From positions 1 through 64,000 of the forward strand of contig CAJQNB010000080.1 of assembly GCA_905479575.1 (NCBI GenBank): a stretch of DNA of 64,000 nt, read 5' to 3'. Of the stretch, positions 36,180 through 44,985 are shown piece after piece (position 1 is the first letter of the stretch; each line of letters starts with the position of its first letter). The position numbers were made by a program, and so were the translations under genes. The notes beneath the pieces are model-generated. The model had not been told where the DNA came from. It searched no databases and worked only from the letters and a program-made list of their open reading frames with translations. The stretch is from an uncultured Pseudophaeobacter sp. (lineage in GTDB: Bacteria > Pseudomonadota > Alphaproteobacteria > Rhodobacterales > Rhodobacteraceae).

Positions 36180-36381
36180 GTGGATAGGCTCCTGGCGGGG
36201 GACATCTTCTGTGACCTTTACCGCCAATGCCTGGCTCTGCAAGAGAGAAGCAGCAGAACCTGGTTGGCAAAGGAGGACGGCTGGATGGAGACTGACGGCC
36301 CGGCAAAACGATGGCGCAGGAAACGGGTCGCCGCAGAACAGGGGGCAATCTAGGTTGGGGTAGCGTTTCAAGGAGCCTCCC

Positions 36382-37305
36382 ATGACCAGCCCATCGTCCC
36401 CTGCAATTGATCTCACGGCCGGCCTGCTCTTGGCTTCTCTGGCGCTTGTCTGGGGAGGCTCGTTCTTTTTTGCTGAAATAGCCCTGCGCGAACTGCCCCC
36501 CCTGACTGTGACTCTGGTTCGGGTCACACTGGCCCTGCCAGTGCTGTTTGTCGTGGTGCGGCTCAAAGGCATTGCGATCCCGCGTGGCACCAGGATCTGG
36601 GGGGCCTACCTGGGCATGGGGGCCTTGAACAACGCGCTTCCCTTTTCGCTGATCTTTTGGGGACAGACCCAGATTGAAAGCGGCTTGGCCTCGATCCTCA
36701 ACGGCACCACGGCGATGTTTGGCGCGGTGGCGGCGGGCGTTCTGCTCAAGGATGAGCCGCTGACGCCGCAAAAACTGGTTGGAGCTGGCCTGGGCCTTCT
36801 GGGGGTGGCGGTGATTATGGGGCCAACAGCCCTGACCTCGGTGGATCCGCGCAATCTGGCGCAGTTGGCGGTCCTGGCGGCGGCCTGTTCCTATGCGCTG
36901 GCCAGCGTCTGGGGCAAGCGGTTCCTGGGCGGGCAGCCGCCGCTGATGAATGCGCTGGGGATGGTGACTGGCAGCACCGTTCTGATGCTGCCGGTGGCCC
37001 TATACGTCGAGGGCGTGCCTCAGTTGGACCTGTCCGTTGAGGTCTGGGGCGCGGTGATCGGGGTTTCGGTGCTGTCGACGGCACTGGCCTATCTGATGTA
37101 TTTCGAGATCCTGCGCCGGGCGGGATCGGCCAATCTGATGTTGGTGACGCTGCTGATCCCGCCGGTGGCGGTCAGCCTGGGGGCCGGAGTTCTGGGCGAA
37201 CAAATCAGCTCCGAATCTGTGCTTGGCTTTGGCATTATCGGGCTGGGGTTGATTGTCACCGATGGCCGCCTGCCCAGAAGGGTGCTGGGCAGGCGGCAGG
37301 CGTGA
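36382..37305 (+). CDS. EamA/DMT-family transporter
   Basis: A 307-residue ten-helix membrane protein with two EamA repeats; GGSFFFAEIALRELPPLT near 26-43 and YLMYFEILRRAGS near 235 are typical. AAGGAGCCTCCC precedes the ATG. It ends one base before the convergent maiA stop. Confidence 0.88.
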   Translation: MTSPSSPAIDLTAGLLLASLALVWGGSFFFAEIALRELPPLTVTLVRVTLALPVLFVVVRLKGIAIPRGTRIWGAYLGMGALNNALPFSLIFWGQTQIESGLASILNGTTAMFGAVAAGVLLKDEPLTPQKLVGAGLGLLGVAVIMGPTALTSVDPRNLAQLAVLAAACSYALASVWGKRFLGGQPPLMNALGMVTGSTVLMLPVALYVEGVPQLDLSVEVWGAVIGVSVLSTALAYLMYFEILRRAGSANLMLVTLLIPPVAVSLGAGVLGEQISSESVLGFGIIGLGLIVTDGRLPRRVLGRRQA

Positions 37306-37306
37306 T

Positions 37307-37948
37307 CTAGCTGGCGGTGTTTACCGCGTCCGGATGGGCCCTGGCAAAGGCGGGATGGGCCGCGCAGGCAGCCTCGGCCGCCAGAATGCGCGGCATGTCG
37401 GAAAAGTCTGCCCCCCAGCGCCGGGCATTATAAAGCTGCGGCATCAGGCAGATATCGGCCAGACCGGGCGTGGTGCCGGTGCAATAGGGGGTCTGTTCAT
37501 AGGCCCCTAGCAGGGTCTCAAAGGCCTGCAGACCGGGGCGGATGAAATGCACCATCCAGTCAGCGGGCATGCCCGGGGCGCCACTGGACAGCTGGGTCGC
37601 GTGTTTGGCCACCTGCAGGTTGCATACCGGATGCAGATCCACCGCAATCGAATGTGCCAGCGCCTGGGCCTGCACCCGTGCGGCGGGGTCTTTGGGCAAG
37701 AGGCCAAGATCACGCGTCTGATCCAGGTAGTCCAGAATGGCCAGCGACTGTGTCATCCGCAGACCGTCGATTTCCAGCACCGGAACAAAGCCCTGCGGGT
37801 TGCGGGCCAGGTGTTCGGGGCTTTTGTGCTCCCCCTTGACCAGATCCACGGTGATCGACTGATAGTCGATGCCTGCAAGGTTCAGCGCAATGCGCAAACG
37901 GTAGCTGGCAGAGGAGCGCCAATAGTCGAAGAGAACGGTGTCGTGCAT
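37307..37948 (-). CDS. maiA: Maleylacetoacetate isomerase
   Basis: A 213-residue zeta-class glutathione transferase fold that turns maleylacetoacetate into fumarylacetoacetate, using glutathione, in tyrosine/homogentisate breakdown. The glutathione motif SSASYRLRIALN lies at residues 12-23, NPQGFVPVLEIDG near 49-61, and SLAILDYLD near 67. The ATG at 37948 has AGGAAAG upstream; the GTG one codon earlier is less likely. It is the last gene of the homogentisate operon, 81 bases after the VOC gene. Confidence 0.95.
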   Translation of the reverse strand: MHDTVLFDYWRSSASYRLRIALNLAGIDYQSITVDLVKGEHKSPEHLARNPQGFVPVLEIDGLRMTQSLAILDYLDQTRDLGLLPKDPAARVQAQALAHSIAVDLHPVCNLQVAKHATQLSSGAPGMPADWMVHFIRPGLQAFETLLGAYEQTPYCTGTTPGLADICLMPQLYNARRWGADFSDMPRILAAEAACAAHPAFARAHPDAVNTAS

Positions 37949-38029
37949 CACTGATCTTTCCTGAAAAAGGGTCTAACAAGGGAAAATGGGCAGCCGAAGA
38001 GTTTCCGGTTGCCCATTGTAAGTCAATCT

Positions 38030-38584
38030 TTAGCTGGGCGCTCCGACGTCGTTCAGCTCTTTGGCATGCAGCCAGTCGGCGTGTTTGGGGGCTTTCTTGG
38101 TCTTGGACCATTCCTCCAGCATGTCCCATTTCACCGCGTCGAGTTTTGCCAGCAGCGCCTCTTCTTTGGGGTCTGGGCAGGCCAGTTCTACCCGATGACC
38201 ATTGGGATCAAAGAAGTAGATCGAGTGGAAGATCGAGTGATCGGTGACGCCCAGAACCTCAACGCCATTGGCTTCCAGATGGTCTTTGAATTCGATCAGG
38301 GTCTCGCGGTCCTTGACCTTGAAGGCGATGTGCTGAACCCAGATCGGCGTGTTGGGGTCGCGGCCCATTTCGGGTTTGGTAGGCAGCTCAAAAAACGCCA
38401 GCACGTTGCCGTTGCCCGCATCCATGAAGATATGCATGTAGGGGTCGGGCTCGTGGGTGGAGGGCACGTGGTCCTCGGCGATGGCCAGCACAAAGTCCAT
38501 CTTGAGCATCTGGTTGTACCACTCGACGGTCTGTTTGGCGTCTTTGCAGCGATAGGCGACGTGGTGGATTTGTTCGATTTTCAC
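38030..38584 (-). CDS. VOC-superfamily (glyoxalase-like) protein of the homogentisate operon
   Basis: A 184-residue single-domain vicinal-oxygen-chelate protein. Candidate metal ligands are His7/His8 (EQIHHVAYRC), His in VQHIAFKV near 104, and Glu in HRVELACPD near 152. It could be a ring-cleavage or isomerase enzyme; the reaction is unknown. The start is a GTG that overlaps the stop of the DUF2783 gene by four bases, with GGAGGA before it. Confidence 0.85.
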   Translation of the reverse strand: MKIEQIHHVAYRCKDAKQTVEWYNQMLKMDFVLAIAEDHVPSTHEPDPYMHIFMDAGNGNVLAFFELPTKPEMGRDPNTPIWVQHIAFKVKDRETLIEFKDHLEANGVEVLGVTDHSIFHSIYFFDPNGHRVELACPDPKEEALLAKLDAVKWDMLEEWSKTKKAPKHADWLHAKELNDVGAPS

Positions 38585-38793
38585 GAGGGGTCCTCCTCTT
38601 TGGTGAGCGCGGCCGCAGCCAGCGCCTGTTTCAGGATCGCGCGGTCTCCGATGTGGTTGGCCAGCACCAACAGCAGACGGGCGTTGAATGCCTCGCTGTC
38701 GGCGGTGTCGCGCCCCTCATGGGCGGCCAGAAGATCTGCATAGAAATCATCGGCGCCGTTGATATTCGGGGTCAGGATCAGGGTATCAGACAT
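38581..38793 (-). CDS. DUF2783 small protein, possible hydroxylase partner
   Basis: A 70-residue acidic, helical protein of the DUF2783 family (TPNINGADDFYADLLAAHEG near 8-27). It starts five bases after the FAD hydroxylase stop, with AAGGAG inside the end of that gene, and overlaps the VOC start. Such tight coupling and small size recall the small component described for 3-hydroxyphenylacetate 6-hydroxylase in Pseudomonas. Any partnership here is inference. Confidence 0.85.
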   Translation of the reverse strand: MSDTLILTPNINGADDFYADLLAAHEGRDTADSEAFNARLLLVLANHIGDRAILKQALAAAALTKEEDPS

Positions 38794-38798
38794 AGGGG

Positions 38799-40412
38799 TC
38801 ACTCCTTGCCCACCGCGCGGCGGATGGCGGCGCGGAACTGGTTGTCATCAAACGAGGGGCGGCGGGCGGCGACATGCTGATCCGGGCGGATCAGATAGAC
38901 GCCGCTGTCATTATCGCCCAGATAGCGCTCTTTCAGGGCCAGGGTCTTGTCGTCCTTCACTGACAGCGCCAGACGTTTGACGGTAATGCCTGCCTCTTCG
39001 ATTTCATCGGGGGCATCGGCATCAATGGTTAGCAGAACAAAGTCATTGCCCAGTTTTGACAGCAGGAAGCCATCCCCCAATGGTGCATCGGGGCAGGCCG
39101 ATCCAGGGCGGCTGCGCGCAGGCCCATCCATCAGCGCATCGGCTGAGTTCAGCGTTGAGCCATCATAGGTGCAGGGCACTGACAGGCGGCCAGAATTCAC
39201 CAGCGGGCGGGCAAATTCGTGGTGTTCGCTCAGATCCAGAACCGCGTCGCGCAGCAGGCGGGACATTTCCGATTTTGGCGTGATGAAATCGGTGGAGCGG
39301 CTGGAGTTGAGGATATTTTCCTCGGCCCCATGCACTCGCTCCTGGTCGTAGCTGTCGAGCAGGCTGTCGGGGGCTTTGCCCTCCATCACCAGTTTCAGTT
39401 TCCAGATCAGGTTGTCGGTGTCCTGCAGGCCTGAGTTGGCCCCACGGGCGCCAAAGGGCGAGACCTGATGCGCGGCGTCACCGGCAAACAACACGCGGCC
39501 ATGGCGGAATTGTTCCATCCGGCGGCACTGGAAGGTGTAGATCGAGACCCACTCCAGCTCAAACTCCACCTCCTCGCCCAGCATTGCCTTGAGGCGCGGA
39601 ATGACATTTTCGGGGCGTTTTTCCCGTTCTTTGTCGATGTCCCAGCCCAGCTGTAGATCAATGCGCCAGACGCCGTCGGGTTGTTTGTGCAGCAGCGCCG
39701 ACTGGCCTTTGTTGAAGGGCGGATCGAACCAGAACCAGCGCTCGGTGGGGAAGTCGGCCTCCATCACCACATCGGCGATCAGGAAGTTGTCCTCAAAGAC
39801 GCGTCCGACAAAATCCAGCCCCAGCATCCGGCGGGTTGGCGAGTTGGCGCCGTCACAGGCGATCATCCAATCCGCTTCCAGGTTATAAGAGCCTTCGGGG
39901 GTGTCGACCTCCAGCGTCACATGATCGGGATGGGTCCCGATTGCCGAGACCTTGTTGCGGCCGCGGATTTCGATCGGCGCACCCTGGGCTTGCAGCTCGC
40001 GCACCCGGTCAACGAGATATTCTTCGAAATAATATTGCTGCAGATTGATGAAGGCCGGGCGTTTGTGGCCCTCCTCCGGCAGCAGGTCAAAATCATAGAC
40101 CTGGCGGTCGTCAAAGAAGACCTTGCCCTTGTTCCACAACACGCCTTTGTCGACCATCGGCTGGCCACAGCCGAGCCGGTCCAGGATCTCTAGCGGGCGT
40201 TTGGCAAAGCAGATGGCGCGGGAGCCAAAGCTTACCTTGTCATTCTCATCAAGGACCACCACCTCGATGCCTTCCTGCGCTAGTTCAATGGCCGCTGCCA
40301 GGCCAACGGGGCCGGCGCCAATCACCACCACTTTGCGGCGCACTGGCGCCCCGGCATCCTGATCCTCATGGCGGGCATAAGGATACATCGGGACTTCAAA
40401 GATCTTGTTCAT
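38799..40412 (-). CDS. FAD-dependent aromatic monooxygenase (MhpA/PheA-type)
   Basis: A 537-residue class A flavoprotein hydroxylase. Motifs: GAGPVG FAD loop (32-37), the DG motif ACDGANSPTRRMLG near 183, and the GD motif FAGDAAHQVSPFGARGANSGLQD near 310-330. A C-terminal thioredoxin-like region follows. It would add OH to a phenolic acid using NAD(P)H and O2. Placement between hmgA and maiA suggests that the product is homogentisate, for example from 3-hydroxyphenylacetate, but 3-hydroxyphenylpropionate-type chemistry cannot be excluded. The ATG at 40412 follows GGGAGGAG. Confidence 0.88.
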   Translation of the reverse strand: MNKIFEVPMYPYARHEDQDAGAPVRRKVVVIGAGPVGLAAAIELAQEGIEVVVLDENDKVSFGSRAICFAKRPLEILDRLGCGQPMVDKGVLWNKGKVFFDDRQVYDFDLLPEEGHKRPAFINLQQYYFEEYLVDRVRELQAQGAPIEIRGRNKVSAIGTHPDHVTLEVDTPEGSYNLEADWMIACDGANSPTRRMLGLDFVGRVFEDNFLIADVVMEADFPTERWFWFDPPFNKGQSALLHKQPDGVWRIDLQLGWDIDKEREKRPENVIPRLKAMLGEEVEFELEWVSIYTFQCRRMEQFRHGRVLFAGDAAHQVSPFGARGANSGLQDTDNLIWKLKLVMEGKAPDSLLDSYDQERVHGAEENILNSSRSTDFITPKSEMSRLLRDAVLDLSEHHEFARPLVNSGRLSVPCTYDGSTLNSADALMDGPARSRPGSACPDAPLGDGFLLSKLGNDFVLLTIDADAPDEIEEAGITVKRLALSVKDDKTLALKERYLGDNDSGVYLIRPDQHVAARRPSFDDNQFRAAIRRAVGKE

Positions 40413-40601
40413 CTGGTCTCCTCCCAAAGGGGGTGCCAACCGGAGGATCTGATCGGCACAGCTTCTCTGTTTCCCGGCAGTGCAGTGCCGGGAGGATGTG
40501 AGTATCGTTTCACATGTTTTTGTTGGGCGGCACGATCTGGATCAAAGCGCCCGGAGTTCGTGATCGGACCGGCCTGACCTGAGCGGCCAGTGGGTGCGAT
40601 C

Positions 40602-40632
40602 TTGAAAGCCCCCGCTGTTTGGGGGCTTTCAA
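40602..40632 (-). terminator. Perfect 12-bp stem-loop inside the homogentisate operon
   Basis: TTGAAAGCCCCC and GGGGGCTTTCAA flank a 7-base loop, 11 bases after the MBL stop and about 190 bases before the FAD hydroxylase ATG. There is no long T tract, so it may be a partial terminator or an mRNA stabiliser that splits the operon into two expression levels. Confidence 0.55.
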
Positions 40633-40642
40633 AAGATGGGGA

Positions 40643-41593
40643 TCAGCCTTGCAGTGCAGCCCACATTTCCAGATCGCGTTCGGCGGTCCAGATGCGAGGG
40701 GTGTCAATGCCACGAGCTTCGTCAAAGGCGCGGGCGACGTTGAAGGGCAGGCAATGCTCGTAGATTGCATAGTCCTTGAACTTGGGGTCACACTCGGCGC
40801 GCACCGCATCCCAGGCCTCTTTCAGGGTGCCGTTGCGGGCCGCGACACGGGCGGCGGGGCGATAGGTGCTTTCGACAAAATCGCGGGTGTTTTCGATCGC
40901 CGCGTTGACCATTTCCTTGCCAACCAGCGCGTCGCCGCGACCGGGGGCAATGGCGTCCACGTCAAAGGCGGCGATGTTGTCCAGGGTATCCCCCCAGTCG
41001 CTGAAATGACCGTCCCCGCAATAGCAGGCAGAGTGGTATTCAACGATGTCACCGGTGAACATCACGTTCTCATCCGGCACATGCACAACGATGTCACCCG
41101 CCGTATGGGCGCGGCCCAGATGCATCAGGTCGACTCGGCGGTTGCCCAGATAGACCGTCATGTCCTCGCTAAAGGTGGTGGTGGGGAAGGTCAGGCCGGG
41201 AATGCTCTCGTGGCCTTCAAACAGGCGCGGGAAACGCTGGAATTCGCTGTCCCAGTCTTCCTGGCCCCGTTCCACCACCATGGCGCGGGCGGCGTCGCCC
41301 ATGATCACCTGACCAGCGCCAAAGGCCGAGGCCCCCAGCACCCGCACTGCGTGATAGTGGGTCAGCACCACATGGCTGATGGGTTTGTCGGTCACCGAAC
41401 GCACGCATTCGATCACCTTGTTGGCCAGACGGGGTGTCGCCTGAGCCTCAATAATCATCACAGAGTCATCGCCGACGATAACACCAGAGTTGGGATCGCC
41501 CTCGGCGGTGAAGGCATAGATGTCCTTGCCCACTTCGCTAAAGGTGATTTTCTTTTCGCTCATGTCCCCTTGGGACGCAAATGCCTTGGCCAT
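40643..41593 (-). CDS. Metallo-beta-lactamase-fold protein with degenerate second metal site
   Basis: A 316-residue MBL-fold protein. The first metal ligands are kept (His79 and His81 in THYHAVR, His163 in GRAHTAGD), as is the bridging Asp182 (TGDIVEY). Positions 83 and 84, normally Asp-His, are Val-Arg, and the last ligand position is Arg219 in APGRGD. It may therefore bind one metal only. Family members in this setting are often called MBL-fold hydrolases of unknown substrate. ATG at 41593 has AAGGA upstream. It lies 68 bases after fahA. Confidence 0.85.
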   Translation of the reverse strand: MAKAFASQGDMSEKKITFSEVGKDIYAFTAEGDPNSGVIVGDDSVMIIEAQATPRLANKVIECVRSVTDKPISHVVLTHYHAVRVLGASAFGAGQVIMGDAARAMVVERGQEDWDSEFQRFPRLFEGHESIPGLTFPTTTFSEDMTVYLGNRRVDLMHLGRAHTAGDIVVHVPDENVMFTGDIVEYHSACYCGDGHFSDWGDTLDNIAAFDVDAIAPGRGDALVGKEMVNAAIENTRDFVESTYRPAARVAARNGTLKEAWDAVRAECDPKFKDYAIYEHCLPFNVARAFDEARGIDTPRIWTAERDLEMWAALQG

Positions 41594-41661
41594 GTTATTA
41601 TCCTTTTTCGGGTGCCAGAGGCTTCAAACCGCCTCTGGCAAAAATGTTTCGAACGACGGGG

Positions 41662-42924
41662 TTATTTGGCTGCGGGCCAGGATTTGGCGGGCAGGATCTT
41701 GCCGGTACAATCACCAAAGCCAATGGTGAAACCATCGCCACGGGCATTGCCGCGCAGGGTCAGGGTGTCGCCATCCTCGATAAAGCCACGGCTCTCGCCG
41801 GTCTCCAGGGTAAAGGGCTCACGCCCGGCCCAGCTCAACTCCATCAACGATCCATACTCGGACCGTTCCGCGCCGGAGATGGTGCCAGACCCCAACAGAT
41901 CCCCGGTGTTCATCTCGCAGCCACCAATGGCATGATGGCACAGCTGCTCCGCTGCTGAGAAATACATCCGGTTGTAGTTGGTCTTGGAGATCGCCGTGGC
42001 CGTCGCCGCGCCTTCGGGCTGCATCAGCACTTCCAGCTCGATATCATACAAGCCATCCTTGCTGCCCTCCAGATAGGGCAGCAGCTCTTTCTCGCGGGCT
42101 GGGGTCGGGGCACGGAAGCTTTCCAGCGCCGCCGCGGTGACGATCCAGGGTGAAATCGAGGTGCCAAAGGCCTTGCCCTGGAACGGCCCCAGCGGCTGGT
42201 ATTCCCAGCCCTGAATGTCGCGGGCCGACCAGTCGTTCAGCAGCACATAGCCAAAGATCATCGCATCGGCTTCATCCACGGTGATGGGCTGGCCAAATTC
42301 GGATCCGGTGCCAACAATGGCGCCCATTTCCAGCTCGATATCCAGACGTTTGCTGGGCCCAAAGGAGGGCATCTCGGCGTCCGGCGCCTTGGTCTGGCCA
42401 TTGGGGCGGTGAATGGGCGTGCCTGAAACCACAACAGAGGAGGCGCGGCCATTGTAGCCAATAGGAATATGCAGCCAGTTGGCAGGCAGATCCGGCGAGC
42501 CCCGCAGGATCGCCCCCATGTTTTTGGCGTGCTGCATGCCGGCATAAAAATCGGTATATTCTGCCACCGCCATCGGCATGTGCAGCTCGGCCTCTGCCTG
42601 GGCCGTCAACAGTGGTTCCAGCTTGGACTGCTCAGCCGCGTCTTCGGCCAACAGCGCTGTCAGGCGTGCGCGCAGGGCGGCCCAAACGGCAGGGCCTTCT
42701 TCCATCATCTCGTTCCAGAAGGGCACCTCAAACAGCGGATAATCCGCCAGCTGCAACAGACCCGCCTCTTCGGCGGCCTGGCAGTCGAGGATCATATCAC
42801 CAATCGCCACACCACAGCGCGGATCGCTATCGGCGGTAGAGAAAACGCCATAGGGCAGGTTGTTCAGGGGAAAGGGATGCGCGGCGTCATTGGCCGAGCT
42901 CACCCAGGATTTCAGAAGCGGCAT
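41662..42924 (-). CDS. fahA: Fumarylacetoacetase
   Basis: A 420-residue enzyme splitting fumarylacetoacetate into fumarate and acetoacetate, the last step of homogentisate breakdown. The N-terminal SH3-like domain (about 1-115) is followed by the FAH fold; YTDFYAGMQHA (near 120), LDIELEMGAIVG (near 200) and LNDWSARDIQGWEYQPLGPF (near 232-251) are the metal and active-site blocks. The ATG at 42924 is preceded by GGAGG. It follows hmgA. Confidence 0.96.
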   Translation of the reverse strand: MPLLKSWVSSANDAAHPFPLNNLPYGVFSTADSDPRCGVAIGDMILDCQAAEEAGLLQLADYPLFEVPFWNEMMEEGPAVWAALRARLTALLAEDAAEQSKLEPLLTAQAEAELHMPMAVAEYTDFYAGMQHAKNMGAILRGSPDLPANWLHIPIGYNGRASSVVVSGTPIHRPNGQTKAPDAEMPSFGPSKRLDIELEMGAIVGTGSEFGQPITVDEADAMIFGYVLLNDWSARDIQGWEYQPLGPFQGKAFGTSISPWIVTAAALESFRAPTPAREKELLPYLEGSKDGLYDIELEVLMQPEGAATATAISKTNYNRMYFSAAEQLCHHAIGGCEMNTGDLLGSGTISGAERSEYGSLMELSWAGREPFTLETGESRGFIEDGDTLTLRGNARGDGFTIGFGDCTGKILPAKSWPAAK

Positions 42925-42956
42925 AAAGCCTCCAGTCGGTTGCAAGATCCGCAGAT

Positions 42957-43028
42957 CTCATTTCATCTTTCCGGAAATACCTCCGGGGGTGAATGGGCCC
43001 AAAGGGCCCAGAGGGGGGCAGCGCCCCC
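42957..43028 (-). repeat. Dispersed intergenic repeat of Rhodobacteraceae type
   Basis: Read on the minus strand it has GGGGGC-gct-GCCCCC (43014-43028), then GGGCCC-ttt-GGGCCC (42995-43009), then CCCCCGGAGGTATTTCCGG and AAAGATGAAA (42957-42990). This end block is one I recall as recurring between genes in many Rhodobacteraceae genomes. Here it sits just after hmgA. Confidence 0.55.
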
Positions 43029-43056
43029 TTCTGTTTTTACTTGCCCTACCCGCAGC

Positions 43057-44412
43057 CTATTTCAAGCCGGGGGTGCCGTCGAATTTCTTCTCAATGTCGC
43101 TCCAGCAATCGATGTAATCGTCCTGCAGCGGCGCTTCCTTGGCGGCAAAGGCGGTCAGATGCTGCGGAAAACGGGTCTCAAACATAAAGGACATGGTGTT
43201 TTCCAGCTTCTCCGGCCCAAGGTTGGAGTTCGAGGCGCCTTCAAAGGCGTTCTTGTCCGGTCCGTGCGGGATCATCATATTGTGCAGCGACATGCCGCCG
43301 GGGACAAACCCCTTTGGCTTGGCGTCATACTGCCCGTAGATGTTGCCCATCAGCTCGGACATGATGTTCTTGTGATACCAGGGCGGACGGAAGGTGTTTT
43401 CAGCCACCATCCAGCGGTCGCGGAACAGGACAAAGTCGATATTGGCGGTTCCGGGCACGCCCGATGGCGCTGTCAGCACGGTAAAGATCGACGGATCCGG
43501 GTGATCAAACAGAATGGCGCCAACCGGGCAGTAGGTCTTTAGGTCATATTTATAGGGCGCATAGTTGCCGTGCCAGGCCACCACATCCAGCGGCGACTGG
43601 CCGATCTTGGTCTCATGGAACTGACCACACCATTTCACCGTCAGGGTCGAAGCCACCTCGCGGTCCTCATAGGCCGCCACCGGCGCTTTGAAATCTCGCG
43701 GATTGGCCATGCAGTTGGCGCCAATGGGGCCACGGCCGGGCAGTTCAAATTTCTGACCGTAGTTCTCGCAGACAAAGCCACGGGCCGGGCCTTCCAGAAC
43801 CTCGACCCGGTAGACCAGGCCCCGGGGGATGATGGCAATTTCCTGCGGTTCCAGATCAATAATGCCCAGCTCGGTGGCAAAGCGCAGACGGCCCTCCTGT
43901 GGCACCACCAAAAGCTCGGAATCGGCGGAAAAGAAATAGCTGTCGACCATGCTTTCGGTGACCAGATAGACATGGCTGGCCATGCCGACCTGGGTGTTCA
44001 CATCCCCGGCGGTGGTCATGGTCTTCATCCCGGTGAGCCAGGTCAGGGCCGCGCCATCATGGGCCACTGGGTCCCAGCGATACTGGCCCAGGCTGGCCAC
44101 ATCAGGGTCCACATGCGGCGCCGATTTCCAGTAGGGCAGGTCGATTTTGCTGTAGCGGTGCGAATGCTTTACCGAGGGGCGGATACGATAGCACCAGGTG
44201 CGCTCGGGGGGATCGGCGGTAAAGGCGGTGCCTGACAGCTGCTCGCCATAAAGACCGTAGTTACATTTCTGCGGGCTGTTCATACCCTGTGGCATGGCGC
44301 CGGGCAGGACCTCGGATTCAAAATCGTTGCCAAAGCCGGGCATATAGCCTTCGTGCGGGCCGGCAAGAGAGGGGGCCTGGATCATCTGGTGGGGATCAGC
44401 AGCTTTGTTCAT
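43057..44412 (-). CDS. hmgA: Homogentisate 1,2-dioxygenase
   Basis: A 451-residue Fe(II) dioxygenase opening the ring of homogentisate to maleylacetoacetate. The iron ligands are in [11 protein letters not shown] (His and Glu, near 322-332) and IPHGPD (His, near 358); the active-site His is in [10 protein letters not shown] near 280. The start [12 protein letters not shown] is typical. The ATG at 44412 has AGGAG upstream; the longer frame crosses the promoter and is rejected. First gene of the operon. Confidence 0.97.
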   Translation of the reverse strand: MNKAADPHQMIQAPSLAGPHEGYMPGFGNDFESEVLPGAMPQGMNSPQKCNYGLYGEQLSGTAFTADPPERTWCYRIRPSVKHSHRYSKIDLPYWKSAPHVDPDVASLGQYRWDPVAHDGAALTWLTGMKTMTTAGDVNTQVGMASHVYLVTESMVDSYFFSADSELLVVPQEGRLRFATELGIIDLEPQEIAIIPRGLVYRVEVLEGPARGFVCENYGQKFELPGRGPIGANCMANPRDFKAPVAAYEDREVASTLTVKWCGQFHETKIGQSPLDVVAWHGNYAPYKYDLKTYCPVGAILFDHPDPSIFTVLTAPSGVPGTANIDFVLFRDRWMVAENTFRPPWYHKNIMSELMGNIYGQYDAKPKGFVPGGMSLHNMMIPHGPDKNAFEGASNSNLGPEKLENTMSFMFETRFPQHLTAFAAKEAPLQDDYIDCWSDIEKKFDGTPGLK

Positions 44413-44440
44413 GTCGCGCGCTCCTTTTCTACTTGCGGAA

Positions 44441-44466
44441 TTAATAGTTGTTTTTGTAACTAACAA
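44441..44466. promoter_or_regulatory. Candidate operator between hmgA and the MarR gene
   Basis: An AT-rich imperfect palindrome in the 70-bp divergent gap has TAGTT (44445-44449) and AACTA (44458-44462) eight bases apart. Its position over both promoters suits the divergent MarR regulator. Confidence 0.45.
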
Positions 44467-44482
44467 GGGAAAGGAGAGCCCC

Positions 44483-44965
44483 ATGACTGAAAAAGATGAT
44501 TTTTCGCTGCAAGATTTTCTGCCCTTTTTATTGAACCGGGCGGCAGAGGAATCTTCGCTGGCCTTTCAGGCCCATTACAAAAACCGCTATGGTATGCTGC
44601 GCAATGAATGGCGGGTGCTGTTTCATCTGGGCATCTTTGGGCAAATGACCGCCCGCGATATCGGTGAGCGGGCCAAGATCCATAAAACCAAGATCAGCCG
44701 AGCCGTGGCCAAGCTGGCGGAACGTCGATTCGTGTCCCGCAGCCGGGATGAAAAGGACCGCCGCTCGGAACATTTGCGGCTTACCCCGGCGGGCGAAGCA
44801 GCCTATCGTGATCTGCGCGCCGAAGCGCAAAGCTATGATGGGATGCTCGCGAAGCGTTTCACGCCAGAAGAGGTGGCACTGCTGCGGCGCATGTTGCGGC
44901 AGCTGGCTGGGATCGAGTATCCTCTGGCAAAAGATATGCCGCAAAGCCAGGGGCAGGGCGGGTAG
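44483..44965 (+). CDS. MarR-family regulator of the homogentisate operon
   Basis: A 160-residue MarR protein with the winged helix at about 45-115: [32 protein letters not shown], and the wing [19 protein letters not shown]. It is divergent from hmgA and probably represses the operon until homogentisate or a precursor is present (inference). AAAGGAGAG precedes the ATG at 44483. It is 20 bases upstream of a cyclase gene. Confidence 0.88.
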   Translation: MTEKDDFSLQDFLPFLLNRAAEESSLAFQAHYKNRYGMLRNEWRVLFHLGIFGQMTARDIGERAKIHKTKISRAVAKLAERRFVSRSRDEKDRRSEHLRLTPAGEAAYRDLRAEAQSYDGMLAKRFTPEEVALLRRMLRQLAGIEYPLAKDMPQSQGQGG

Positions 44966-44985
44966 AGCTGATACAGAAAGGCCGG

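Noticed and set aside
35412..44965. The aromatic region as a horizontally gained island
   Set aside because: No integrase, tRNA target, flanking repeat or change of base composition is seen. The gene set is ordinary for the group, so recent transfer is not supported.
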